The notes beneath the pieces were generated by a model. The model was not told the DNA's origin, searched no databases, and worked only from the letters and a program-made list of their open reading frames with translations. Position numbers and translations under genes: made by a program. From Deinococcus radiophilus (lineage in GTDB: Bacteria; Deinococcota; Deinococci; Deinococcales; Deinococcaceae): a stretch of 64,000 nt of DNA. This document shows positions 50,138 through 58,356 of this stretch, one piece after another (the stretch's first letter is position 1; the number at the start of each line of letters is the position of its first letter). Location of the stretch: NCBI RefSeq assembly GCF_020889625.1, contig NZ_CP086380.1:1321001-1385000 (forward strand), written 5' to 3'.

Positions 50138-50404
50138 TCACCCCTTGATGAAAAGCAGAATGGCAGGATTGGATTTATCGCGCCCGTAGTAATGCCACTC
50201 GCTTTCTTCCCCATTCACCACGATGAGGAGGGGAGCACTAAAATTTTCCGCCTGCGTAATCTTCTGATGGTCGTTCGCCGACAAATGTGCGACCGGTATG
50301 ACGCAGCCCTGCCACCCTTGTACCTCATCGGTAAACCCATCTGTGCTGACAGCGTCTAAGCGTTGAGGTGTGGCCGGTGGCATCAGTACATCAATTTCGT
50401 TCAT
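50138..50404 (-). CDS. Second gene of a minus-strand cassette, unknown
   Basis: An 88-residue acidic/hydrophobic protein ending Ala-Ile-Leu-Leu-Phe-Ile-Lys-Gly. It has Cys-Val-Ile-Pro-Val-Ala-His-Leu and Leu-Leu-Ile-Val-Val-Asn-Gly-Glu-Glu. Its ATG at 50404 overlaps the stop of the gene at 50401-50694 (4 nt), so both are made together, against the direction of all surrounding phage genes. Not recognised. Confidence 0.65.
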   Translation of the reverse strand: MNEIDVLMPPATPQRLDAVSTDGFTDEVQGWQGCVIPVAHLSANDHQKITQAENFSAPLLIVVNGEESEWHYYGRDKSNPAILLFIKG

Positions 50405-50694
50405 GACCCCACCGTATCCGAGTCAGTAAGGGGTGGATCGACTTCGTTCGGCCCCCCTTGATTTCTCAGTTCTATATGCTCACTGCCCAATCGGGTCATC
50501 ATGAACTTCCACCAGCCATGCTCTGTATTCAGGACAACGGAGGTTCCCTTGAGGGCCTCTTGCCTTAGCGTGTTCCACTCATCTTCGCTCAGTCCAAGTT
50601 GAGTGCGAGACAGCGAGAGCGTGCGCACTTTCTGGCCGCGCTCGTTGATGGTGTAAGACGAGCCAACCTGTAACTGCTCCCTGACGTAGTACAT
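50401..50694 (-). CDS. First gene of a minus-strand cassette, unknown
   Basis: A 97-residue protein beginning Met-Tyr-Tyr-Val-Arg-Glu-Gln-Leu. TAGAGT lies a few nt before the ATG, so the transcript could be leaderless. The sequence has Gly-Ser-Ser-Tyr-Thr-Ile-Asn-Glu-Arg-Gly-Gln-Lys-Val and Trp-Trp-Lys-Phe-Met-Met. It is divergent from terS, whose ribosome site begins about 15 nt away. The pair behaves like a lysogeny-expressed moron or small toxin-antitoxin pair; nothing in the sequence decides. Confidence 0.65.
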   Translation of the reverse strand: MYYVREQLQVGSSYTINERGQKVRTLSLSRTQLGLSEDEWNTLRQEALKGTSVVLNTEHGWWKFMMTRLGSEHIELRNQGGPNEVDPPLTDSDTVGS

Positions 50695-50725
50695 ACCCCA
50701 CTCTATCCAAGGAGGTGACCCGCCC

Positions 50726-51381
50726 ATGCCCAAAGACACGCCGAAGCCCCAGCAGCAGCGGGGCACCAAGAAGGCCACTGCGCCGCCTAAAAAAAAAGGC
50801 AGACCAATCGGGGGCAAAGTTTTGCCAAGAATGAACATGGGCTGACGCAGAAGCAGGAGCTGTTCTGCTACGAGTTTCTGATTGACCTGAACGCGACTCA
50901 GGCAGCGATTCGAGCGGATTACAGCGAGCGAACGGCGAGAAGTCAGGCGCAACGGTTGCTGACAAATGCTGACATTCAGGCCCGGCTGCGCACCCTCATG
51001 CACGAGCGTTCCCAGCGGACCCAGATCACAGCAGACGCTGTGCTAGAAGAACTGGCTGCCATTGCCTTTTCCAACTTGGCCGACTATGCCGAGTGGGGCA
51101 GCGAGATGGGGGTTAACTTCGTCCGTTTGAAACCCAGTGCAGAGTTGACGCGCAAGCAAACAGGAGCGCTGAAGTCCATTAAACATGTCAGTAAGCGGGG
51201 GAAGACCGACGAGGACACCCTTGAAGTAACACCGCATGACAAGCTCAGCGCTCTGGACAAGCTTGCCAAGCACCTGAACCTGTACGGGGAGCACGGCGAG
51301 AGCGAAGGCGCGAGCGGCTTTGAGGAGATGATCGACCAGCTGGCAAGGCTCCGGACGCAGCGGGAAAGAGGTGATGATTGA
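50726..51381 (+). CDS. terS: Terminase small subunit, requires -1 shift at an A9 run
   Basis: A near-perfect AAGGAGGTGA precedes ATG 50726. The first 21 codons read Met-Pro-Lys-Asp-Thr ... Ala-Pro-Pro-Lys and reach CCT-A9-GGC (A9 at 50789-50797). In that frame a stop follows about 16 codons later. In the -1 frame the sequence continues as a normal TerS: Leu-Thr-Gln-Lys-Gln-Glu-Leu-Phe-Cys-Tyr-Glu-Phe-Leu-Ile-Asp-Leu-Asn-Ala-Thr-Gln then Ala-Ala-Ile-Arg-Ala, ending at 51381 (about 218 residues). The -1 frame has no ATG, GTG or TTG before TTG 50956, which would lose the DNA-binding HTH. TerS recognises phage DNA for packaging. Confidence 0.85.
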
Positions 51382-52688
51382 TGTGGTTCCCTATTGAAGG
51401 TTCGCCGCTGCATTCCATGCTGGACAGCACAGCCCGTATCAACATCTGGGGTGGGCCGGTCCGCTCCGGCAAAACGGTCCACTCTCTTCTCCGCTGGCTG
51501 GAGTTCGTCCTGACTGCTCCCAAAGGTGACCTGTGGATGGTGGGTCGCACCGCTGGCAGCCTGGAGCGCAACATCCTGGCTCCCCTGAAAGATTTTACCG
51601 GCAGCAAATTCAACTACAGCTTCAGTCAAGGCAAAGCTTGGTTTGGTGGCCGCGAGATCTACATCATCGGAGCCAGCAACAAAGATGCGGAGGGACGCAT
51701 TCGGGGCAGCACGGCCGCTGGGGCATACGGGGATGAAGTGACGCTGTGGCCCGCCGAAGTCTTCCGGCAGTTGGGTCTACGCATGAGCGTGCGCGGAGCC
51801 AAGGCGTTTTACACCACCAACCCGGACGGCCCGTACCACTGGCTGAAAACCGAGTACATCGATAAGCGCCGCACCAGCGCGAACCCAGACGGCCTGGACC
51901 TGGCCTACTTTGAATGGCCGATCAGTTCTAACACCACCCTGGATCCCGAGTACATCGCGGCGTTGGAGAAGGAATATTCCGGCCTGTGGTACAAGCGGTT
52001 CATCCAAGGGCTGTGGGTGGCTGCTGAGGGAGCCATTTACGACTTCTGGGATGAGCCACTGCATACGCTGGAGCAGTTCCCGCAGGCTGACGAATACTGG
52101 CTGTCGTTCGATTACGGCACCAGCAACGCCACTGCGGGTGGTCTGTTCGGCAAGCGAGCCGCACCGCCAGGCGAACTGCGGGCCTGGATAGAGCGCGAGT
52201 ATTACTACTCAGGCCGCGAAACGGGCAAGCAGAAGACTGATGCTCAGTACGCGGACGACATCGTGTCTTGGTTGGGCACTGACCGCGCAAAAGTCAAAGG
52301 TCTGATTCTTGACCCCAGCGCCGCCAGCTTCAAAGCGGAGATGCGTGAGCGTGGCTTCCATGTGGTGGAGGCAGATAACGATGTCCTAAACGGCATTCGA
52401 AGACAAGCCAACATGCTGAACAACGGCGAGTACAAGGTGGGCAAGAACTGCCCCCACACCATTCAGGACTATGGCGCTTACCTCTGGGACGCGAAGGCCA
52501 CAGCCAGAGGTGAAGACAAGCCCATCAAAGAGAATGACCACACCAAGGACGCTGAGCGCTACTTCCTGCTGACCCAGTTCCCGCTCGAAGACGAAAACAC
52601 TCAAACCGCTACAGGCCAAGCCTTGGCTGCTCAGGCGGCGTTGCTGGCCGCCGCCAGACTCAACAGGAAAGGAGGTGAGCGCCGTTGA
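51381..52688 (+). CDS. terL: Terminase large subunit
   Basis: A 435-residue packaging ATPase-nuclease. The N half has the Walker A-like Trp-Gly-Gly-Pro-Val-Arg-Ser-Gly-Lys-Thr near residue 23 and an Arg-Gly-Ser-Thr-Ala-Ala-Gly segment with a following Asp-Glu Walker B (Gly-Asp-Glu-Val-Thr). The C half carries the RNase-H-like nuclease start Leu-Ser-Phe-Asp-Tyr-Gly-Thr and Leu-Ile-Leu-Asp-Pro-Ser-Ala. ATG 51381 overlaps the terS stop. It pairs with TerS to cut and translocate DNA into proheads. Confidence 0.92.
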   Translation: MWFPIEGSPLHSMLDSTARINIWGGPVRSGKTVHSLLRWLEFVLTAPKGDLWMVGRTAGSLERNILAPLKDFTGSKFNYSFSQGKAWFGGREIYIIGASNKDAEGRIRGSTAAGAYGDEVTLWPAEVFRQLGLRMSVRGAKAFYTTNPDGPYHWLKTEYIDKRRTSANPDGLDLAYFEWPISSNTTLDPEYIAALEKEYSGLWYKRFIQGLWVAAEGAIYDFWDEPLHTLEQFPQADEYWLSFDYGTSNATAGGLFGKRAAPPGELRAWIEREYYYSGRETGKQKTDAQYADDIVSWLGTDRAKVKGLILDPSAASFKAEMRERGFHVVEADNDVLNGIRRQANMLNNGEYKVGKNCPHTIQDYGAYLWDAKATARGEDKPIKENDHTKDAERYFLLTQFPLEDENTQTATGQALAAQAALLAAARLNRKGGERR

Positions 52689-54067
52689 ACCTGCTACATA
52701 AAGTTCTCGCCGAGAAATATGGGACCGCACGCACTGACCCTGTGACGCCTCAGCGCCACAGTCTGGCCCCGCAGCAGTATCTGGCCCGCAGCACCACCAG
52801 CCGCATGCCCCGCGAGCGTGTCTCCGGACGCTCCCGCTTCGGCAAAATGTGGGGGCTGTGGAGCACCGAGCAGCTGGCGGGCCGTTCACGCCGCGCTGCC
52901 ATCGAGCTGTGCCGCCAGGCCGTAGACACCGACTCCGATGCGGGCGGGGCCATGAACGACCTGGTCGCGCTTGCCAATCCACCTGCAGCCGACGGGACCA
53001 GCGGCGTGCGGCTGGAGTTCGAAGGCAGCGAGTCAGCCAAGAAGCGGGCCAGAGCGGAGACAGACGCGCTCCTGGCTCGGCTGCACTTGCCACTGCATGA
53101 GCTGATCAACCATGAGCTGCGCGAGGTTTACGTGGCCGGAGCGACCAGCCTGGAGTGGTATCCCAACCGGGGCCGCAGCCGGGTAGAGGGCGTGGAGCTG
53201 CTGCCTCCAGAGGACATTACGGTCCGCCGGGTGGACGACCAGCGGCAATACTGGCAGGACGGCAACGACCAAGCCATGCACCCGGCCACCTACCTGTACG
53301 CCGCATACGGCACCGCTGGCCGTGACGAGCTGGGCCGCCCGGCGATGCTGGCCGCGCTGGGTGAGCTGGAGCGCAAGGCGCAGCTGACCGAGGGTATTGA
53401 TAAGGCCATTCGGCTCATCTCTCAGGGTGTGTTTCTGAAAATCGGTGTGCCCAAGCCCACGCCGCAGGAGTTGGGCGTGGCGAGTGAATCGGACCCTGGC
53501 TACATTGATGCGCTGGCAGGCTATTACGAGTCTTACGTGGAAACGGCAGCCAGCGCCCGTGACCTGGGCATCCTGGCCGTCGAGGACGGCACTGAAACGC
53601 AGGCCGTGAACCTGACCGGCAACGTGGGCGGCATGGGAGACCTGGAAGCCATGAACGCGCTGAAGGTCTGGTCGGGTTTGATGACCTTGCCGTTCATGCG
53701 CGGGAAGATGGATTCCACCACCCAGGCGCTGGCGCAGATTGTTTACCCCATCCTGCTGACCCACGCGAACAACATGCGGGAGCCGGTGCGCCGCAGCGTG
53801 GAGTTCGGGCTGAACCTGAACCTGCGCTTGGCTGGTATTCCGGCGCGGGTGCGACTCCAGTTTGCGGAGCCGGCCAACCCGTTCATCGAAGCCCACGCCA
53901 AGGCGGCGCAGCTGCAGGCAGAAACCGACACGCTCTACACCGAGCTGTACGGCGAGCCATATCTGCGCTGGGCTGCTGAGCGGGACGGGTTTGACCCTGA
54001 GCAGGTCCTCGCGGCGCGGCAGCGTGCGCCCACTGCCGCAAATTCACCCCCTGGAGGTACCCAGTGA
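52685..54067 (+). CDS. Portal protein
   Basis: A 460-residue portal. TTG start at 52685 follows AAAGGAGGTGAGCG closely. The sequence is mostly alpha/beta without catalytic motifs; typical features are Leu-Glu-Trp-Tyr-Pro-Asn-Arg-Gly, Leu-Leu-Pro-Pro-Glu-Asp-Ile-Thr-Val-Arg and the long helix region Thr-Leu-Pro-Phe-Met-Arg. Position between terL and the prohead protease supports the call. It forms the dodecameric DNA gate at one capsid vertex. Confidence 0.85.
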   Translation: MNLLHKVLAEKYGTARTDPVTPQRHSLAPQQYLARSTTSRMPRERVSGRSRFGKMWGLWSTEQLAGRSRRAAIELCRQAVDTDSDAGGAMNDLVALANPPAADGTSGVRLEFEGSESAKKRARAETDALLARLHLPLHELINHELREVYVAGATSLEWYPNRGRSRVEGVELLPPEDITVRRVDDQRQYWQDGNDQAMHPATYLYAAYGTAGRDELGRPAMLAALGELERKAQLTEGIDKAIRLISQGVFLKIGVPKPTPQELGVASESDPGYIDALAGYYESYVETAASARDLGILAVEDGTETQAVNLTGNVGGMGDLEAMNALKVWSGLMTLPFMRGKMDSTTQALAQIVYPILLTHANNMREPVRRSVEFGLNLNLRLAGIPARVRLQFAEPANPFIEAHAKAAQLQAETDTLYTELYGEPYLRWAAERDGFDPEQVLAARQRAPTAANSPPGGTQ

Positions 54068-55383
54068 AGAAAGATAGCCCCCTTAGCCTGTTTTTGGCGC
54101 GGCCTGTGGCGATGCTGCCTTACGCACTCGCCGCGCTAGAAGAAACCATCCGCGCAGGCCCCCCAGAGCCAGAGCGCCGCGCCGAAGCCGCCCCAATCTC
54201 TCAGCAGAGTGGGGCGGTTGCCATTATCCGGATGCACGGACCCGTGTGGGCAGGCGCTCCGGAGTGGCTCAGGAACTACATGGCGCTCACCGACCCCTAT
54301 GAGGTGACCGCTGCGGTCAACGCCGCGCTGGGCAACGCTGACATTGTTGGCATCGTGCTGGATATCAACAGTCCCGGCGGCATGGTGGAAGGCGTAGACG
54401 CGGCGGCTGAAGCGATTCGGAATGCCGCCACCCAGAAGCCGGTGATTGGCTGCGTGCGTGACCTGGCGGCCAGCGCCGCCTATTGGATGGCGAGCGGGGC
54501 CACCCAGATTCTGACCAGCCGCACCAGCATGGTGGGCAGCATCGGCACCTACATCCGCTGGACGGACAGCAGCGCCCTGTACAGCGAGATGGGAATGCAG
54601 GTCCACGTTTACCGCTCCGGCAACCTGAAGGCCCCTGGGCAGCCGGGTGAGCCCCACAACGCACAGGTGGACGAAACCTACAGCAGCGTGGTCGAAGACA
54701 CCAACGCCGTATTTCTGCGGGCGGTGGGCCTAGGCCGTGGCGTGACTCCAGCTCAGGTCACTGAACGCTGGGCGTCTGGCCGCTGCTGGGTTGGTGAAAA
54801 CGCGGTGGCGGTGGGCGTGGCCGATGCACTGGGCAGCCTCAGTGATGCTGTGCAGCTCGCCGCCGGTAACCGCGTCCTCACTCGCCGCGCCGCCGATGTC
54901 GAAATCGTCCGCACCGCCGAAGCCCCCACTCAGGAGGAACCTGAAATGAACGAAGAAACCCTGAAGCTGCTCGGCCTGAAAGCCGACGCCACCCCCGAAC
55001 AAGTGCAGGCGGCCATCCAGAAGCGTGACGCTCAGGCCCGCGCTGACGTGCTGGCCCAGCTGGGCATTGAAGATGAGGAAACCCCTGACCTCAAAGCCCT
55101 GGCCGCCCAGGCGGCTGACGGCGTGCAGTATCGCCAGAGCCTGGTCGAGCGCCTGCGCGCCGCCACCATCACCCAGCAGGGCAACGACGAAGTGGGCCAG
55201 CAGGCCGCCGAGCGTGCCGCCAAAGTCTGGGGCAGTGCCGAGATTGGTGACCTGCGGGCCGAAGTGGAGCGCCTGGAAGGCCAACGCGAAAGCAGCCTGC
55301 CCGCTGGGCGTGTCGCCAAGACCGCGACCGAGCAAGTCCCCACCAAGAAGCGCCCCAGCGCCCGCGCCTACGGGCGAGTTTAA
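54064..55383 (+). CDS. Prohead protease (S49/SppA-like) with C-terminal scaffold
   Basis: A 439-residue two-part protein. Residues 1-270 are an S49-type serine protease: Gly-Ile-Val-Leu-Asp-Ile-Asn-Ser-Pro-Gly-Gly, Asp-Leu-Ala-Ala-Ser-Ala-Ala-Tyr-Trp-Met-Ala-Ser (nucleophile region) and Val-Gly-Ser-Ile-Gly-Thr. The last ~145 residues are a Glu/Ala/Gln-rich scaffold with its own internal start (next entry), as in lambda C/Nu3. GTG start at 54064. It makes the prohead and then digests the scaffold. Confidence 0.9.
   Translation: MKKDSPLSLFLARPVAMLPYALAALEETIRAGPPEPERRAEAAPISQQSGAVAIIRMHGPVWAGAPEWLRNYMALTDPYEVTAAVNAALGNADIVGIVLDINSPGGMVEGVDAAAEAIRNAATQKPVIGCVRDLAASAAYWMASGATQILTSRTSMVGSIGTYIRWTDSSALYSEMGMQVHVYRSGNLKAPGQPGEPHNAQVDETYSSVVEDTNAVFLRAVGLGRGVTPAQVTERWASGRCWVGENAVAVGVADALGSLSDAVQLAAGNRVLTRRAADVEIVRTAEAPTQEEPEMNEETLKLLGLKADATPEQVQAAIQKRDAQARADVLAQLGIEDEETPDLKALAAQAADGVQYRQSLVERLRAATITQQGNDEVGQQAAERAAKVWGSAEIGDLRAEVERLEGQRESSLPAGRVAKTATEQVPTKKRPSARAYGRV
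54946..55383 (+). CDS. Internally started scaffold protein
   Basis: In-frame ATG at 54946 preceded by AGGAGG (54932-54937) with 8 nt spacing, inside the protease gene. The product would be 145 residues of acidic coiled helix (Met-Asn-Glu-Glu-Thr-Leu-Lys-Leu-Leu-Gly-Leu-Lys), the expected free scaffold, equivalent to lambda Nu3. Confidence 0.8.
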   Translation: MNEETLKLLGLKADATPEQVQAAIQKRDAQARADVLAQLGIEDEETPDLKALAAQAADGVQYRQSLVERLRAATITQQGNDEVGQQAAERAAKVWGSAEIGDLRAEVERLEGQRESSLPAGRVAKTATEQVPTKKRPSARAYGRV

Positions 55384-55393
55384 GGAGTAGACC

Positions 55394-55768
55394 ATGAAGA
55401 AACAGATTCGTGTTGGCAACGTCGGCTATAACGGCCAGGAGCCGAAGGGCGGCATCACCTACAAAGTGGTGGCCGGTGCCGAGAAGGGCGACATTGTTGG
55501 CCCCACCGCTAACCCTGGCGAAGTGGAACGTCCCGCCGCCGGTAAGCCCTTCGTGGGTGAGCTGGTGACCTTGGAGCGCGATGGCGTGGGCAGCGTGCAC
55601 CGTGGTGAGGTGACCATTGCCCGCCGCACGGGTGCCATCACTCCCGGCTTCACTGAGCTGGCGACGGACGGCACCGGCGGCGTGCAGGCAGCAGCTAGTG
55701 CTGGCACCGGCACCCGCTGCCACGTCATCGCCACCGACGCTGACAGTGTGGCGTTCTACATCCTCTAA
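55394..55768 (+). CDS. Probable capsid decoration protein
   Basis: A 124-residue protein between the scaffold and capsid genes, the place of lambda gpD. It is Gly/Val/Thr-rich with beta-like segments (Gly-Gly-Ile-Thr-Tyr-Lys-Val-Val-Ala-Gly; Val-Thr-Leu-Glu-Arg-Asp-Gly-Val). No sequence signature proves decoration; position is the main evidence. Confidence 0.7.
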   Translation: MKKQIRVGNVGYNGQEPKGGITYKVVAGAEKGDIVGPTANPGEVERPAAGKPFVGELVTLERDGVGSVHRGEVTIARRTGAITPGFTELATDGTGGVQAAASAGTGTRCHVIATDADSVAFYIL

Positions 55769-55806
55769 CCCTACTGACCTTCTCCGCGCCTGGTCTGCGC
55801 CTCGTC

Positions 55807-55830
55807 GGTCCGCTCCTGGCGGGCCTTTTT
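55807..55830 (+). terminator. Terminator-like hairpin before the capsid gene
   Basis: GGTCCGC pairs with GCGGGCC around a 5-nt loop, followed by five T (55826-55830). It lies inside the late operon, between the decoration and capsid genes, so it could tune their ratio. Confidence 0.75.
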
Positions 55831-55849
55831 CCATTTCCCCGGAGGGATT

Positions 55850-57064
55850 ATGACTGTAAAACGACTCGCCCAACTGGACGACGGCATCTACCAGGATGCC
55901 CAGGCAAATGCCGAGCACGGCCGCGCTTATGTGGACGTGAACGCTCACCTGCACGCAATGGCGGAGCAGGGCGACCTGGACGGCGACCTGTACGACCCCG
56001 AACTGCGCGTGAATGGTCACGCCGTCAGCCCCGTGCGCCAGATTCTGGCCAACAGTGGCGTGGTGCTGGACGGCCCCAACGCTGACCGCGTGAGCGTGTT
56101 CACCCCTGGCAGCAGCGACTACGTGAAGGGCGCTGATACCCTCTTCGCCGCACTGACCCAGGAAATGTTCGAAGGCAGCATGGGCATTGGCCGCAGCGCT
56201 GACTTGAGCTTCAGTACTGACCCCGCCGCGCCTGGTGACGTGAACTACCCGCTCCAGTACAACCGTGCGGTTGACCTGCGCGAAGACGTGCCGGATGAAG
56301 TGGTGAGCCTGGACGACCTGGTAGACACCGTGACCGGCGTGGACGGCAACGGTTACTACGGCGCTCAGATCACCGAACCTGACTACGACAGCTACGAGCT
56401 GAGCCGCGTGGCCGAAGCCGCCGAGTTTCCCCTCTACAGCATCGAAGCGGGCACCCACCGCGTGAACGTCTACAAGCGTGGCGGGCGCGTGCGGGCCACT
56501 TACGAGAGCCTGCGCCGCCTGAAGCTGCCGTTGCTGCAACTCACCTTCGACGCCATTGCCCGTGGTGAGCAGCGTGGCCGCGTCAAGGAAGCGCTCGCCG
56601 TGCTGGTGAACGGTGACGGCAACGGTAACGGTGCGGTGATTGACTCCACCGTGCCCGCCGACTGGACCCTGCAAGCGATGGACGAGTACCGCCTGCGCCT
56701 GGCGATGCGCGGCCGCACCACTCGCCTGTACGTCGGTGACATGACCGAGGTGCTGCGCGTGCTGGCCCTGCGCTACCCCCAGAACGGCACCGCGCTGACT
56801 CCTGACCAGCTGGCGATGTACGGCGCTGGCATGCGTGCCCCTGATGGCCGCCCCATGCGCGTGGCTCCCGAGGGCAGCATTCTGGACGGCTCCAAGATGC
56901 TGCTGGCCGTCACCGGTGGTCTGGAGCAGGTCATTGAGAACGGCAGCCAGATTCAGGAAACCCAGCGTTTCATCCGCAACCAGACGCAGGAATGGGTCAT
57001 GTCCATCAACGAAGGCTTTGCCAAGCCCTTCGCCAACGTGGCCCAGGCCATCAAGCGCGCCTAA
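55850..57064 (+). CDS. Major capsid protein
   Basis: A 404-residue capsid protein after a CGGAGGG ribosome site. It is rich in Asp/Val/Asn with HK97-like mixed composition; typical are Asn-Gly-His-Ala-Val, Leu-Val-Asn-Gly-Asp-Gly-Asn-Gly-Asn and Arg-Asn-Gln-Thr-Gln-Glu. Size and position after protease, scaffold and decoration genes support the call, as does its unusually regular codon use (highly expressed). Confidence 0.85.
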   Translation: MTVKRLAQLDDGIYQDAQANAEHGRAYVDVNAHLHAMAEQGDLDGDLYDPELRVNGHAVSPVRQILANSGVVLDGPNADRVSVFTPGSSDYVKGADTLFAALTQEMFEGSMGIGRSADLSFSTDPAAPGDVNYPLQYNRAVDLREDVPDEVVSLDDLVDTVTGVDGNGYYGAQITEPDYDSYELSRVAEAAEFPLYSIEAGTHRVNVYKRGGRVRATYESLRRLKLPLLQLTFDAIARGEQRGRVKEALAVLVNGDGNGNGAVIDSTVPADWTLQAMDEYRLRLAMRGRTTRLYVGDMTEVLRVLALRYPQNGTALTPDQLAMYGAGMRAPDGRPMRVAPEGSILDGSKMLLAVTGGLEQVIENGSQIQETQRFIRNQTQEWVMSINEGFAKPFANVAQAIKRA

Positions 57065-57072
57065 GCCTCTAC

Positions 57073-57103
57073 CGGGTCAGCCTCAGCGCTGGCCCGCTGA
57101 CCT
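57073..57103 (+). terminator. Weak terminator-like hairpin after the capsid gene
   Basis: GGTCAGC near 57074 pairs with GCTGACC near 57096-57102, followed by three T. The next gene's AAGGAG ribosome site starts right after, so it may only stabilise the capsid mRNA end. Confidence 0.5.
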
Positions 57104-57116
57104 TTAAGGAGCCATC

Positions 57117-57503
57117 ATGGCTAAGAAAGACGATATTGCTGCCATCAAGGCTGCAACCGGCGTGACCCTGAAAGAAACCGACTACGCTGCGGCCGAACTG
57201 GCTACTCTGCGCCAGCTGGCTGAAAGTGGCGAGGATAAGCGCGCCGAGTTCAACACCAAGGTGGAAGAGTTCAAGAAGCCCGCCGCCACCCAGACCGGCG
57301 GCGAAGGTAAAGAAGGCGAAGAGGCCGACGGTGGCCCCACCATCACCGTGAAGGTGGGCGACAAGGGGAGCGGCAGCTACCTGCACCCCACCAGCAAGAC
57401 GGCCATCATTCGCGGCTCTGGCGAAGGCGTGAAGGTGCCGGACGATAGCTGGACTCAGGACATGCTGGCGAAGCGTTTCCTGATTGAAGTCCGCACCAAG
57501 TAA
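57117..57503 (+). CDS. Head protein, unknown (lambda FI position)
   Basis: A 128-residue protein: an acidic helical N half (Lys-Lys-Asp-Asp-Ile-Ala-Ala-Ile-Lys-Ala) with a Gly/Glu-rich linker, then a beta C half (Thr-Ile-Thr-Val-Lys-Val-Gly-Asp-Lys-Gly). Placed right after the capsid like lambda FI, but not recognised by sequence. Confidence 0.65.
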   Translation: MAKKDDIAAIKAATGVTLKETDYAAAELATLRQLAESGEDKRAEFNTKVEEFKKPAATQTGGEGKEGEEADGGPTITVKVGDKGSGSYLHPTSKTAIIRGSGEGVKVPDDSWTQDMLAKRFLIEVRTK

Positions 57504-57514
57504 GGCGGTGGGCC

Positions 57515-57943
57515 GTGGCTGTCCAGATTGAGGTGACGCCCGAGCAGGTCGCTGCCGCTTACCCCTCAGCCCCGGCGGTCACCGCCGAGCAGATTCAGCA
57601 GGCCCGTGACTGGGCTGAACCGCAGCTGGAAAGCGCTGGCATCCTGCTGGCGCCAGACAGTCGGCAGGAACGGGCGGCCCGCCGCGCTGTCATGCTCTAC
57701 GCGCTTCACCTCGCCAGTCAATTCGGCGGCCTGGCCGTGCGCACCGACACGAAAGCCCAGGCCGGCGTCATTCAGGAGCGCAAGAAGGTGGGCGAGCTGG
57801 AGAAGGACGTGAAATACGCTTCTCCGGGCGAGTCTGCCTCCGGCTTCCTGGCGACGGCCGACGGCTATCTGGCTGAAGCTTGGGCCGCACTCTACGCTGC
57901 TGGGCTACCCAGACCTCGCTTATCAGCTGGGGCCAGCCGGTGA
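57515..57943 (+). CDS. Head-tail connector (gp6-like)
   Basis: A 142-residue, mostly helical protein from GTG 57515. The layout (Glu-Gln-Ile-Gln-Gln-Ala-Arg-Asp-Trp-Ala-Glu, then Arg-Ala-Val-Met-Leu-Tyr-Ala-Leu-His-Leu-Ala) resembles HK97 gp6-type adaptors. It overlaps the following gene by 4 nt. Confidence 0.7.
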   Translation: MAVQIEVTPEQVAAAYPSAPAVTAEQIQQARDWAEPQLESAGILLAPDSRQERAARRAVMLYALHLASQFGGLAVRTDTKAQAGVIQERKKVGELEKDVKYASPGESASGFLATADGYLAEAWAALYAAGLPRPRLSAGASR

Positions 57944-58356
57944 CCGGGCCGGGCACGCTGGAGTTTCGCGGCGACCTGGGGCCGGAAGTGGTGGAAATGG
58001 TTGAAGATTTTGGCCATGACCTCGCCATCATCCGGCCAGGCAGCAGCCCGAACGGGTGGGACGACGACGGCAACCAGATCATCGGCCAGCCCAGCACCCA
58101 GGCGGTGCGCGGTCTGCTGATGCCGGCCAGCGCCCGTCGGCGCGCCGCTGCCGCCTCTGCTGGTCAGGGCCTGCCGGTGCCTGCCTACGTGGCCTATGTG
58201 CCGTTCGGCGCGGTAGACCTCGACACACCTGGCTGGCATCTCCAGCACGGCGGAGAGAACTACTACCCGCTGCGGGACGCCCAGGACATCGGCGGGCAGG
58301 GCATCTGCTGGCTGATTGAGCTGGGCAGCCCTGGAGAGGTGGTGCAGCGTGGCTAA
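57940..58356 (+). CDS. Head closure/connector protein
   Basis: A 138-residue beta-rich protein from GTG 57940 (overlapping the previous stop). Segments Gly-Thr-Leu-Glu-Phe-Arg-Gly-Asp, Val-Arg-Gly-Leu-Leu-Met-Pro-Ala-Ser-Ala and Tyr-Tyr-Pro-Leu-Arg-Asp-Ala fit head-completion proteins of the lambda FII/SPP1 gp16 class. Assignment rests mainly on order. Confidence 0.65.
   Translation: MTGPGTLEFRGDLGPEVVEMVEDFGHDLAIIRPGSSPNGWDDDGNQIIGQPSTQAVRGLLMPASARRRAAAASAGQGLPVPAYVAYVPFGAVDLDTPGWHLQHGGENYYPLRDAQDIGGQGICWLIELGSPGEVVQRG

Noticed and set aside
50956..51381. terS starting at TTG 50956
   Set aside because: This start would delete the DNA-binding helix-turn-helix seen just upstream in the same frame and has no ribosome site; the -1 shift from 50726 fits better.
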